Source: a virus. From it: 35,506 nt of DNA. The DNA lies in IMG/VR virus record IMGVR_UViG_3300036985_004569, positions 1-35,506 of that record; one strand, written 5' to 3'. The position numbers and the translations under genes are program-made. The notes under the pieces were generated by a model. It worked only from the letters and a program-made list of their open reading frames with translations. It was not told where the DNA came from and searched no databases. This document shows positions 15,775 to 22,125 of this stretch, one piece after another. The first letter of the stretch is position 1. Every line of letters starts with the position of its first letter.

Positions 15775-17805
15775 TCATGTGCAAAAAATTACACGTCCGT
15801 GTTCGATGGCGATCGGGCCGTCCTTGCGTTTTGACAGCGTCTGCACGGCGCGCCGCATGCTGAACAGGCGCTGGTCCCGCTTGCCCGCGTCGGGCGGCGG
15901 CAGAAGGTCCGCGCAGCGCGCCACGAAGACCGCCTCGGAGACGTCGCTCAGGGCCGCGTAGTCCGTCTCGATCACCTCCAGCACGTGACGCTCGTTGGCG
16001 CCGTAGCGCACGACGCCCCGGCTGGGCTTGTCCTGCACCTTGGCCGCGGGCAGGTCCGCCTCGATGGCCACGCAGCTTGTGATCAGATCCCCGTAGGCGT
16101 CAACGCCCAGCTCGACCACCTCCAGCCGGAAGCCGTAGCGCACGCCGTCCTCGCCGTCCTTCATTTTCTCGATGTGGATCTCGCGCTGCCCGTCCTCGTG
16201 CTTCAGCACCTCGATCTGGGCACTCGCCGCCCCCTTGATGCCGGACCAGCCGCGCGAGCCCTTGCTGGGATCCTTGCCGGCGTGGTGCACGACCATGGGG
16301 GTGGCGCCCGCGGCCTCGCGGATCAGGCGCACGTTGGCCAGCGCGCGTCCCATGTCCTCCGCGCCGTTCTCGTTGGCGCCGGGCGTCACCTGCGCGAGCG
16401 TGTCGATCACCACCAGATCGACGTCTCCGAGTGCCCGGATGGACGCCAGCACCTCCGCGATGTCGTCCTCGTGGAGGAAGTTCGGGGCGGCCGTGATGAC
16501 GTGCAGCGGCACTTTGCTCAAATCCACGTCGTTAAACTTGGCGTAAGCGTTGGACCGCTTGCCGAGGCCGCCAGCGCCCTCCGCGGCGATGATGACCACA
16601 ATGCCCTGCCGGGAGCGGTTGCCGCGCCACGGGATGCCCTGAGCCACGGCGAAGGCCATGTCCAGCGCCACGAAGGTCTTGCCGCTGCCGGAGGCGCCGA
16701 AGAGGACGACCAGATCGTCGTCGGGCAGCACGCCCTTGATGAGCCAGTCGCCCGGCGGCTGCAACGCCAGCTCGTGGATCGGCGTGGTGGCGAAGCGGCC
16801 GCGCTCTTCCCGCGCCTCGGCGATGATCACCTCCACCTTGGCCATCACGCTCTCTGCGCTGGCCCGCGTGTGAACGTAGCCGCCCTTCTTGGCCATGTTG
16901 ATGACGCTGGCCATGGTGACCTGCCTCTGGCGCTGCCCGGCGCGCCGATCGAAGCTGTCCCACTGCACGCGCAGCCCCTCGGTGCCGGGGTAGGTGGCGC
17001 CGTCGATCGACCAGTCGTCCCACAGGTCGAAGCCGGTCTCGTCACCCTCACACTCGTGGTGCAGCGCGAGCCCCACCCGGATCCACTCATCACGCCCCAC
17101 GTCCGCGCTGACGTGGCTGAGGATGCGCTGCATGGCGCCCGGCGTCAGGCCCAGACGGGGCTCGAGGCCCGCAAACGGGTCGTCGGAGATGCTGCTTGGT
17201 GCTCGGCTGGCGAAGCGCGTGTCGCACAGGCGCTGGATGATGGCGTTGACGGTCGGGTCGTCCGCCACCGTGTCCTCCTCGCCGAGCATCTCGCAGATGG
17301 GCAGGATGTTGCCCGTGAAGGTGACGAAGCCGCTGTTGCTGAACGTCTCGAAGCCGTAGGTGTCGGGCGTCGTGGACGCCTTGTTGTTGCCGAAGCTGCC
17401 CACGCTGAAGGCGCGCACGCCCACGCCGGATGGGCTGTACTCGGTGTACGTGCGGGCAGCGATCTGGGCGATCTCGTCGGGCACGTTCCCGTCCGCGTCA
17501 ACGCAGTGATCGAAGTCGCAGGCGGTGATGCCGAACTCGGGCATGAGGGCCAGCCCCACGCCGCTCATGCCCCGCTTGGCGGCCGCGTCGCGGGCGGCCG
17601 CGAACTTGACCATCTTGGCCCGATCGTTCGGACTGCCATTCGCGCCGTAGCGCTTCCCGCCGTCCGCGTAGTATGGCACCTTGCGGGGCTTCGGCTCGCC
17701 CTCGTGCTGCTCGTATCGCCAGAGCAGCCAGCCCTGCAGGTCGCGCAGGACGGTGGGCGCGGCGATGCTGCGGTGCTGCGGCGAGATTAAGTGTACGTTG
17801 TCCAC
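15775..17805 (-). CDS. PrimPol-PriCT-AAA (RepA-like) primase/helicase
   Basis: Replication initiator/primase-helicase, 676 residues from GTG 17805 (GAGGGGA six bases upstream). A GTG at 17829 would add eight residues but has no RBS. Domain order: PrimPol-type primase/polymerase (catalytic ACDFDH, Asp97 and Asp99; SPSGVGVRAF strand), PriCT_2-like region about 222-292 (AMQRILSHV, EWIRVGLALHHE), then a RecA/RepA-like ATPase with Walker A GASGSGKT (370-377) and Walker B DLVVIDT (463-469). The C-terminal ~80 residues look winged-helix-like. It should unwind and prime the phage DNA for the PolA polymerase. It follows the YdaS-like gene. Confidence 0.9.
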   Translation of the reverse strand: MDNVHLISPQHRSIAAPTVLRDLQGWLLWRYEQHEGEPKPRKVPYYADGGKRYGANGSPNDRAKMVKFAAARDAAAKRGMSGVGLALMPEFGITACDFDHCVDADGNVPDEIAQIAARTYTEYSPSGVGVRAFSVGSFGNNKASTTPDTYGFETFSNSGFVTFTGNILPICEMLGEEDTVADDPTVNAIIQRLCDTRFASRAPSSISDDPFAGLEPRLGLTPGAMQRILSHVSADVGRDEWIRVGLALHHECEGDETGFDLWDDWSIDGATYPGTEGLRVQWDSFDRRAGQRQRQVTMASVINMAKKGGYVHTRASAESVMAKVEVIIAEAREERGRFATTPIHELALQPPGDWLIKGVLPDDDLVVLFGASGSGKTFVALDMAFAVAQGIPWRGNRSRQGIVVIIAAEGAGGLGKRSNAYAKFNDVDLSKVPLHVITAAPNFLHEDDIAEVLASIRALGDVDLVVIDTLAQVTPGANENGAEDMGRALANVRLIREAAGATPMVVHHAGKDPSKGSRGWSGIKGAASAQIEVLKHEDGQREIHIEKMKDGEDGVRYGFRLEVVELGVDAYGDLITSCVAIEADLPAAKVQDKPSRGVVRYGANERHVLEVIETDYAALSDVSEAVFVARCADLLPPPDAGKRDQRLFSMRRAVQTLSKRKDGPIAIEHGRVIFCT

Positions 17806-17841
17806 AGGTGTCCCCTCTACATTGTCCACGATCGCGAGCGC

Positions 17842-18069
17842 TTATGATGCGTCTGCGAGGGGGATCCCCACTAGGGCAACCAGATCCGGGCGCACAAGGT
17901 GCGCGCGGTCCACGCCGTAGAGGCGCTCGATCTCCATGGCGCGTGCGGGTGGCACCCAGCCCCGCCGCACCCACTGCTGCACCGCCTGCACGGTGATCGG
18001 CGGGTCAAGGCTGAGCGCAAAGTCGCGGCGTGTGCCGGCCCTGCTGATGGCTGTGTCTATCCCGGTCAC
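17842..18069 (-). CDS. YdaS/Cro-like HTH regulator
   Basis: 75 residues, GTG start overlapping the upstream stop (GTGA). The sequence runs ISRAGTRRDFALSLDPPI, TVQAVQQWVRRGWVPPARAM and EIERLYGVDRAHLRPDL-like end (actual AHLVRPDL); the helix-turn-helix with Gln-Ala-Val-Gln-Gln-Trp recognition helix and VPPxRAMEIE following is typical of YdaS/Cro-type proteins. Such proteins bind short operators as dimers. It is the best candidate in this window for binding AAGC-N4-GCTT at the early promoters or the repeats at 21.77-22.08 kb; that link is inference. Confidence 0.85.
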   Translation of the reverse strand: MTGIDTAISRAGTRRDFALSLDPPITVQAVQQWVRRGWVPPARAMEIERLYGVDRAHLVRPDLVALVGIPLADAS

Positions 18070-18209
18070 TGTGTGATCCTTCCGCGGGTGAGGTGGTGCA
18101 GGATGCGCCAGTGCTCCCGGCGCAGGGCGTTCAACAGGTTCTCGCTGCCCATGGCCACCGCGCTGTTGTTGCTGCGCTCGGCGTGCAGGATGTCCCTCGG
18201 GTTATGCAC
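18066..18209 (-). CDS. Small basic protein, 47 aa
   Basis: GTG at 18209 overlaps the stop of the membrane-protein gene by 8 bases, with GGGAG upstream. Begins MHNPRDILHAERSNNSAVAM and ends in a basic helix (LNALRREHWRILHHLTRGR). No family recognised. Part of the tightly packed small-gene run. Confidence 0.5.
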   Translation of the reverse strand: MHNPRDILHAERSNNSAVAMGSENLLNALRREHWRILHHLTRGRITQ

Positions 18210-18363
18210 TCTCGCACTCCCAGACTGTCGTCGCGGTCCGAATGTCGGTCGGCTCGCCGTGATGGAAGCCATCCTCGTCCTGCCACCCCAGCGGGGCAAG
18301 CGCGCACAGCAACCAAGTTGCGATACCGGCTGCACCCATTAGGATCATGGCTATGGTTATCAT
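18202..18363 (-). CDS. Small single-pass membrane protein, 53 aa
   Basis: ATG at 18363 overlapping the upstream stop (ATGA). The N-terminal 27 residues are strongly hydrophobic (MITIAMILMGAAGIATWLLC and onward), a likely transmembrane segment or uncleaved signal. The rest is acidic and soluble. Could be a phage membrane effector, such as a superinfection-exclusion or host-takeover peptide; no family recognised. Confidence 0.6.
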   Translation of the reverse strand: MITIAMILMGAAGIATWLLCALAPLGWQDEDGFHHGEPTDIRTATTVWECESA

Positions 18364-18530
18364 TGCTTTGGCTCCAGTGCTTCTAGCTCTCGGATGGCCC
18401 ACTGGATGCCTTGGATTTCCACGCCCATGTCGTGCAGCCCGTGCGCGTCTTTCGCGTGTAAGAATACGCCGGACATAGCCCAGCACACTAGCTCGCGCGC
18501 CTTGAGGTCGCGTATGCGGTCCTCAATCAT
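18360..18530 (-). CDS. Small unknown helical protein, 56 aa
   Basis: Likely start ATG 18530 (MIEDRIRDLKARELVCWAMS), overlapping the upstream stop by 8 bases. An ATG at 18590 would give 76 residues but lies within the upstream gene with a poor RBS. Predicted largely helical, ending IQWAIRELEALEPKQ. No family recognised. Confidence 0.55.
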   Translation of the reverse strand: MIEDRIRDLKARELVCWAMSGVFLHAKDAHGLHDMGVEIQGIQWAIRELEALEPKQ

Positions 18531-18711
18531 GGAGATGCCGCTCAGCCGCGTCTGCAGCCTCTTGTACGTCGGAGAGTATGCCCCGAGCATACTCCACCCA
18601 ACCGGCTTTGACGCCCCTGTCCTCGTCTTCGTCGATGCATTCGGCGCTGATGTGCAGGAGCTGCTTCGTTGCGTGCAGCAAACGGCGAAGGTAGTCGTCC
18701 GATTTGTTCAT
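18523..18711 (-). CDS. Small unknown helical protein, 62 aa
   Basis: ATG at 18711 overlapping the upstream stop as ATGA, with GAGG upstream. Begins MNKSDDYLRRLLHATKQLLH; mostly helical and acidic in the middle (ECIDEDEDRG), with a second helix ending DAAERHLHD. No family recognised. Confidence 0.6.
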   Translation of the reverse strand: MNKSDDYLRRLLHATKQLLHISAECIDEDEDRGVKAGWVEYARGILSDVQEAADAAERHLHD

Positions 18712-18854
18712 TTCCAGTACCTCTTTGTTTCGGGGAGTAGCGCCTTGCTCTGGCATGACGGGCGCAAGCAGGACCGGATACCGGACGGGCGGATGGCTGC
18801 GTTACAGTGGCCGCACCAGATGGATGCAGCGTCGATGTTAGTCTTTCTACTCAT
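18708..18854 (-). CDS. Tiny zinc-ribbon-like protein, 48 aa
   Basis: ATG at 18854 overlaps the upstream stop as ATGA, and its TGA overlaps the next ATG. The product has CGHC (residues 14-17) and CLRPSC (29-34), two cysteine pairs spaced for one zinc ion, within MSRKTNIDAASIWCGHC and onward. Probably a single zinc-ribbon adaptor. Confidence 0.6.
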   Translation of the reverse strand: MSRKTNIDAASIWCGHCNAAIRPSGIRSCLRPSCQSKALLPETKRYWK

Positions 18855-19048
18855 GCTGCCAACCCCCGCAGCCTACACTCGCGGCGCAGCATCAGCGGCG
18901 TAAATCCCCAAACGCGCTTGGCTTGGCTATAGGTCATCGTAATCTGCTTTATTTCACTGTCGAGGACGGCCAGCTTGGCGGCCAGCCTGTCGCGCTTGGC
19001 GAATAGAACCGCAGCGCGCTTGGCTGCTGTGGTGGCGGGATCAGTCAT
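18851..19048 (-). CDS. Small unknown coiled protein, 65 aa
   Basis: ATG at 19048 with AGGAGA upstream; 8-base overlap with the upstream gene. Begins MTDPATTAAKRAAVLFAKRD, a basic helix (RDRLAAKLAVLDSEIKQI), then an aromatic/basic end (TPLMLRRECRLRGLAA). May bind nucleic acid; no family recognised. Confidence 0.6.
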   Translation of the reverse strand: MTDPATTAAKRAAVLFAKRDRLAAKLAVLDSEIKQITMTYSQAKRVWGFTPLMLRRECRLRGLAA

Positions 19049-19412
19049 GCTGTGTCTCCTGTAATAATTCAACCAGCGCACTTAGGATGCCAGACGCCGC
19101 CTCGGCATGCTCTGCGCGGTTGTTGATGAAATCAAGTATCTTGACGCGCTCGGCTGCCGCGCCATCGCTGTAGTGCAGCACCGCCTTGCTGCCGGCGGCG
19201 CGTGTCTTCACCCTCATCTTGGGTTTGTTCTTCTCCTTCCAGATCGGCGCGTACCTCTTCTTCTGGGCCTTCACGGCCTCTGGGTTCTGGTCCTTGTATC
19301 GCTGCGTTTTAATGCGCGAGCAGACCCGGCAGTATACCCAGCCTCGGTTGTTGACGCCGGTGTTCTCGGGCGTGTACTCGTGGCCGTGTGCGCAGTGTGT
19401 CAGAGCGGTCAT
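19041..19412 (-). CDS. Zn-binding protein resembling the N-terminal part of HNH proteins, 123 aa
   Basis: ATG at 19412 (MTALTHCAHGHEYTPENTGV) overlapping the upstream stop (ATGA). CAHGHEYTPEN followed by GWVYCRVCSRIKTQRY is the zinc-binding motif often found in front of HNH endonuclease domains of phage genes. Here no His-Asn-His core follows, only a basic linker and a C-terminal helix. So it is either a nuclease relic or a stand-alone zinc adaptor. Cytoplasmic. Confidence 0.65.
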   Translation of the reverse strand: MTALTHCAHGHEYTPENTGVNNRGWVYCRVCSRIKTQRYKDQNPEAVKAQKKRYAPIWKEKNKPKMRVKTRAAGSKAVLHYSDGAAAERVKILDFINNRAEHAEAASGILSALVELLQETQHD

Positions 19413-19561
19413 GCGAACACCGCCCACGCAATGAGCGCGCCCAGCAGTGCCACGGCCACGTCCAGCCACGGGCTGCGCAGCGCGAAGGGACTGGCGGCCA
19501 GATCCGCCTCAAGGTCGTCGATGCGCTGGCTGCGGCGTGCGTCCTGCTTGATGTCAGTCAT
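19409..19561 (-). CDS. Small C-terminally anchored membrane protein, 50 aa
   Basis: ATG at 19561 with GAGGAG upstream, overlapping the previous gene by 8 bases. The soluble, charged N-terminus (MTDIKQDARRSQRIDDLEAD) is followed by one C-terminal hydrophobic segment (LDVAVALLGALIAWAVF), a tail-anchor arrangement. No family recognised. Confidence 0.6.
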   Translation of the reverse strand: MTDIKQDARRSQRIDDLEADLAASPFALRSPWLDVAVALLGALIAWAVFA

Positions 19562-19796
19562 TGTCGTCTCCTCTTTCGGCGGCGTCGAGGGCGGCGTTGA
19601 GGGCGGCGCCGAGGGGGGCGTAGGCGGCGTCGTAGGCGGCGGCGTAGGCGGCGGCGTAGGCGGCGGCGTAGGCGGCGTCACGGGCGGCGATGGCGGCGAA
19701 CCGAGCCGCGCGGGTGGCGTCGGCGTAGGCGGCGGCGTAGGCGTCGTCGAGGGCGGCGTCGATGCGCTGCTGGCGGGGTGCGTCGTGCTTGGTCAT
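19554..19796 (-). CDS. Ala/Tyr tandem-repeat protein, 80 aa
   Basis: ATG at 19796 with AGGAGA upstream (MTKHDAPRQQRIDAALDDAY). From residue ~17 to 60 it consists of repeats of Ala-Ala-Tyr-Ala and related units (AAYAAAYAAAY), giving a helix with Tyr every four residues, and it ends acidic (ERGDDND). The DNA carries a 12-bp tandem array. The repeat is expected to form a long amphipathic helix with a tyrosine stripe. Function unknown. Lies among small early genes. Confidence 0.65.
   Translation of the reverse strand: MTKHDAPRQQRIDAALDDAYAAAYADATRAARFAAIAARDAAYAAAYAAAYAAAYDAAYAPLGAALNAALDAAERGDDND
19620..19679. repeat. 12-bp tandem repeat array (about five copies)
   Basis: The unit GTAGGCGGCGGC recurs at 19632, 19644, 19656 and 19668, with a variant at 19620 (one base changed), in the plus-strand reading. 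It encodes the Ala-Ala-Tyr-Ala repeat on the minus strand. The period is a multiple of three, so slippage changes length without frameshift. Confidence 0.85.
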
Positions 19797-19819
19797 TGTC
19801 GTTCTCCTGTTGAAGTGGG

Positions 19820-20071
19820 CTACTCCTGCCCGCGGATGTACACGGCCTCCTCCATGAGGTCGCTGCAGAGGTCGCGCAGGGCGGCCACGCGGTGGTAGTG
19901 CTCGTCCCGGTCGCGATCGCACTGGGCGCTGTCGCCCGGATAGTCGCGACCGTTGGGCGTCGTCTGGCCGAGTGCCTGAATGGCCTCGCGCAAGTGGTCG
20001 ATGGCGCGCAGGCGTGGGCCAGTCAGGTCCGACGGGCTGCTGCCGTTGATGTTCAGGTTGGGGCGGATCAT
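19820..20071 (-). CDS. Unknown protein, 83 aa
   Basis: ATG at 20071 overlapping the upstream stop (ATGA). Begins MIRPNLNINGSSPSDLTGPR, then LRAIDHLREAIQALGQTTPN, a helix, and a C-terminal acidic/His-containing helical part (HYHRVAALRDLCSDLMEEA). Cytoplasmic; no family recognised. Confidence 0.65.
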   Translation of the reverse strand: MIRPNLNINGSSPSDLTGPRLRAIDHLREAIQALGQTTPNGRDYPGDSAQCDRDRDEHYHRVAALRDLCSDLMEEAVYIRGQE

Positions 20072-20340
20072 GCCGCGGCCTCCAGTTCTTTGGAGATGTC
20101 GTAGAGGGCGTTGCCGGGCCCGTAGAGGTGCTCGCAGTCGCGCGGCAACTTGAGGTAGGGCTTGCCACCCTCCACCTTGGCGCGAAGCCGGGCGAGGGTG
20201 CGCCAGTAGAGGCGCTGGCGCTCCCCGTTCCGGCGCGACTTGGCCACGAAGCCAGTCGGGTCGTAGAAGCCGTGCGCGGAGGGCAGCTTGGGCAGCACCC
20301 GGTCCACAATGCGGATGGCGCGAGCGGGGTAATCGTTCAT
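20068..20340 (-). CDS. Unknown basic protein, 90 aa
   Basis: ATG at 20340 with AGGAG upstream, 3 bases after the previous stop. Begins MNDYPARAIRIVDRVLPKLP. The middle is basic (VAKSRRNGERQRLYWRTLAR). The C-terminus is acidic (YDISKELEAAA). No family recognised; an RNA- or DNA-binding role is possible from charge alone. Confidence 0.65.
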   Translation of the reverse strand: MNDYPARAIRIVDRVLPKLPSAHGFYDPTGFVAKSRRNGERQRLYWRTLARLRAKVEGGKPYLKLPRDCEHLYGPGNALYDISKELEAAA

Positions 20341-20343
20341 GGC

Positions 20344-20514
20344 TCAGTACTCCTGCGCGCCGGAGAGGAATGCGGCCACGCGCTCGTCCGTACCTACAGC
20401 GTAAGTCTCGCCGAGGGTGACCCAGAAGCGGCCGCCAACGTAACCATTGGTGTTGCCCCAGATGTTGGCGTGGACGCGGCGCTTGCCGGCGGGTGTGGTT
20501 TCGGTCTTGGTCAT
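20344..20514 (-). CDS. Small unknown protein, 56 aa, first gene after promoter P5
   Basis: ATG at 20514 with ACGGAGAC upstream, directly downstream of cassette P5. Begins MTKTETTPAGKRRVHANIWG; beta-rich (NTNGYVGGRFWVTLGE), ending in a short helix. No family recognised. Opens the operon that runs to the primase. Confidence 0.65.
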   Translation of the reverse strand: MTKTETTPAGKRRVHANIWGNTNGYVGGRFWVTLGETYAVGTDERVAAFLSGAQEY

Positions 20515-20541
20515 GTCGGTGTCTCCGTGGCTGATGCCCCC

Positions 20542-20570
20542 TCCTACAAGCGGGTGCTTTATGCTGTCAA
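20542..20570 (-). promoter_or_regulatory. Early promoter/operator cassette P5
   Basis: Minus strand: TTGACA (20565-20570), spacer of 17 with AAGC-ACCC-GCTT, a diverged -10 GTAGGA (20542-20547), then GGGGGCATCAGCCACGGAGAC leader. The TGA stop of the sigma-region-4-like gene lies inside the -35 (20567-20569), as in P3. Confidence 0.75.
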
Positions 20571-20986
20571 TCGTTTTTCTTCACGTGGTACAGAACGCCC
20601 TCGTCGATGGCGTACCTGTGCGCGTAGGTGGGCTGTCCATAGAAGCCTCGGCCCGTCACGTCCGCCAGTGGCTCCCAGCCCGCCGCGCGGTGGCTGGTGT
20701 CGAGGACCGCCTCGTGCGTGAAGACGAACTCGACGCCCAGCGTGCCCTCACGATCGGCCTCGGATGTGGGCACGGGCGCGTCCGGCGTGCGTGTCAGGGC
20801 GTTGATGATCGCCCTGTCGGCCTTGATGACGATCTGCCGCACTCGCTCCGAGCCGATGCCGTGCGCGCGGCCGACCTCGCGCAGGATGGCGCTGGTGGTG
20901 CGGTAGTCGCGCCACACGGCCCAGTTGCGCTCGTGGTCTGCCCGGTGTGGTTGGCCGGGGTGCGGGCAGTACTTGCAGGTGGTCAT
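20567..20986 (-). CDS. Zn-finger plus sigma-region-4-like HTH protein
   Basis: 139 residues, ATG at 20986 with GGAGAC upstream. N-terminus: CKYCPHPGQPHRADH (Cys4, Cys7, His14, His18), a possible zinc site. Residues ~35-60 hold LREVGRAHGIGSERVRQIVI, close to the sigma-70 region 4.2 consensus (Ile-Gly-x-x-x-Gly-Ile-x-x-Glu-Arg-Val-Arg-Gln-Ile). No sigma regions 2 or 3 are present. The C-terminal ~70 residues are unrecognised. It may bind promoters or RNA polymerase as a phage transcription factor; this is inference from the motif. Its stop lies within promoter P5. Confidence 0.75.
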   Translation of the reverse strand: MTTCKYCPHPGQPHRADHERNWAVWRDYRTTSAILREVGRAHGIGSERVRQIVIKADRAIINALTRTPDAPVPTSEADREGTLGVEFVFTHEAVLDTSHRAAGWEPLADVTGRGFYGQPTYAHRYAIDEGVLYHVKKND

Positions 20987-21001
20987 GTCAGTGTCTCCAG
21001 T

Positions 21002-21436
21002 TCAGAAGTTGTAGTCGTGGAAGGCGCGGCGGCCGGCGTAGGCGTTGCCCCCGCGCTCGAAGGTCTTGGTGCCCGAGCGCTTCCACTGGCGGCGCTCTTG
21101 GCCCTCCTCGTCGAGCCACTTGCGGAGCGAGATCTTGACCTCGTGGCCCTCCGGGTTGGCCGCGTAGCTGTAGCGCTGGTCCGCCTGATTGTCGCAGTGG
21201 GCGAGGAAGCCGCCTGCAGTGAAGCGCAACTCATCGCGGTTCAGCAGCTCGGCAGTGTCGGCGCGCAGCGTGATGGTGGTGGGCGTCTTCCTGACGATGG
21301 TGTAGGCGTCCACGTCGCTCCAGACGGAGACGGAGACGCCCTCGCCGACGTTCAGGGCAGTGATGGCGTCCGCTGCCGCGTTGATCTCGGCAGTGCGCTC
21401 GGCGATCCAAGGGCGGGGTTTCGTGGTGATGGTCAT
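21002..21436 (-). CDS. Conserved phage protein of unknown function, 144 aa
   Basis: ATG at 21436 with CGGAGC upstream. The sequence VSVWSDVDAYTIVRKTPTTI, then TLRADTAELLNRDELRF, TAGGFLAHCDNQADQRY and a C-terminal RRAFHDYNF form a pattern I know from many phage and plasmid hypothetical proteins; function unknown. The core is beta-rich with a basic surface. Second gene of the early strand. Confidence 0.75.
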   Translation of the reverse strand: MTITTKPRPWIAERTAEINAAADAITALNVGEGVSVSVWSDVDAYTIVRKTPTTITLRADTAELLNRDELRFTAGGFLAHCDNQADQRYSYAANPEGHEVKISLRKWLDEEGQERRQWKRSGTKTFERGGNAYAGRRAFHDYNF

Positions 21437-21465
21437 GTCGTTTGCTCCGTGGTTAATAAGAGTGA

Positions 21466-21672
21466 TTACTTTTTGAAGCCCTTGAAGTTCAGCTTCTTGG
21501 CCCGCAGCGCAGCTTGAAACTCAACTTGAGCCAGACGGCGGGCGGCGATCAATTCGACTGGCGAAAGCTCGGCCTTGTTCACGGTGTTGATTGAGTGAGT
21601 GCGAAGTTGCGCGAGGTTCGCGGCGGCTTGCACTTGCAGGGCTTTGTGATCGCGTTTGTCGGGGTTGGTCAT
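21466..21672 (-). CDS. Small early protein, 68 aa, first gene of the early strand
   Basis: ATG at 21672 (MTNPDKRDHKALQVQAAANL) with ACGGAGAC upstream, first after the control region. A longer frame runs upstream to 21870 but would cover the repeats and has no RBS. Predicted helical and basic (ELIAARRLAQVEFQAALRAK), ending LNFKGFKK. No family recognised; being promoter-proximal it is probably expressed earliest. Confidence 0.7.
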   Translation of the reverse strand: MTNPDKRDHKALQVQAAANLAQLRTHSINTVNKAELSPVELIAARRLAQVEFQAALRAKKLNFKGFKK

Positions 21673-21698
21673 GTCGTCGTCTCCGTGGCTGATGACCC

Positions 21699-21727
21699 CG
21701 TGTAGCGTGTGATGTTTTGCCTGTAAA
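21699..21727 (-). promoter_or_regulatory. Variant early promoter P6 (no AAGC operator)
   Basis: Minus strand: TTTACA (21722-21727), a 17-base spacer, TACACG (21699-21704), then GGGGTCATCAGCCACGGAGAC leader, aligned with the same position in P1-P5. The AAGC-N4-GCTT arms are absent, so this first promoter may escape the control acting on the others. Confidence 0.5.
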
Positions 21728-21758
21728 GCCCTACATGTAAAAAAGTGCAAGGCAATTT

Positions 21759-22075
21759 GGGGGGGGGTGTCACACGTGTCACGTGCCGATTTTGGTGTCA
21801 CGTGTGACACTATATGCAAAAAATGCCGGGTTGTTATGTAGTTGAAATTGCACGCTTTTTGGGGTGTCACATGTCACGTTTGACTACGTGTGACATGGTG
21901 TGGCAGCCTGTCTGTCACAGCACACCACGGTCTATATCTCCGATATAGCCGGTGTAGTGTGACGGCGTGACGTGACGTGACACGTTACATTTCCGCCATT
22001 TCCAACCTCGTGCTGTGCACCCCAGCCGAAACGTGACACCCAACACCGCGCTGCACGTTTCGCCACGTGACACCT
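21759..22075. repeat. GTGACAC-type iterated repeats in the divergent control region
   Basis: The 500 bases between the early and late units hold no gene. TGTCAC or its complement GTGACA recurs about 10-12 times: at 21768, 21777, 21796, 21804, 21865, 21872, 21890, 21913, then GTGAC copies near 21967-21982, 22033 and 22067. GTGTCACGTGTGACAC (21795-21810) is an inverted pair. The copies left of 21920 are mainly TGTCAC, those right of it mainly GTGACAC. A G9 run (21759-21767) flanks the array. Candidate origin iterons or operator array. Confidence 0.75.
21932..21948. promoter_or_regulatory. 17-bp palindrome, candidate operator
   Basis: CTATATCTCCGATATAG has perfect 7-bp arms (CTATATC/GATATAG) around TCC. 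It is AT-rich within a GC-rich genome and lies near the switch in orientation of the GTGACAC repeats. Possible regulator binding site or melting element. Confidence 0.6.
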
Positions 22076-22096
22076 CGCGTTGCCATCGCGGCCCCC

Positions 22097-22125
22097 TTGC
22101 CGAAGTTGCCGGCCGGTGTTATCTG
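22097..22125 (+). promoter_or_regulatory. Candidate late promoter for the terminase operon
   Basis: TTGCCG (22097-22102), 17-base spacer, TATCTG (22120-22125); transcription would start near 22132 and give a ~40-base leader to the terminase ATG. It lies 22 bases after the last GTGACACC repeat (22066-22074). Moderate match only. Confidence 0.4.

Noticed and set aside
15985-17790. 601-codon plus-strand frame
   Set aside because: It mirrors the primase-helicase gene, whose Walker and PrimPol motifs are intact on the minus strand; no RBS or family for the shadow.
19620-19679. Possible CRISPR-like array
   Set aside because: The repeats are 12 bp, directly adjacent and lie within a coding frame; there are no spacers.
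21673-21870. Extension of the first early gene upstream to an ATG at 21870
   Set aside because: The extra 66 codons cover the repeat array and lack an RBS, whereas ATG 21672 has ACGGAGAC.
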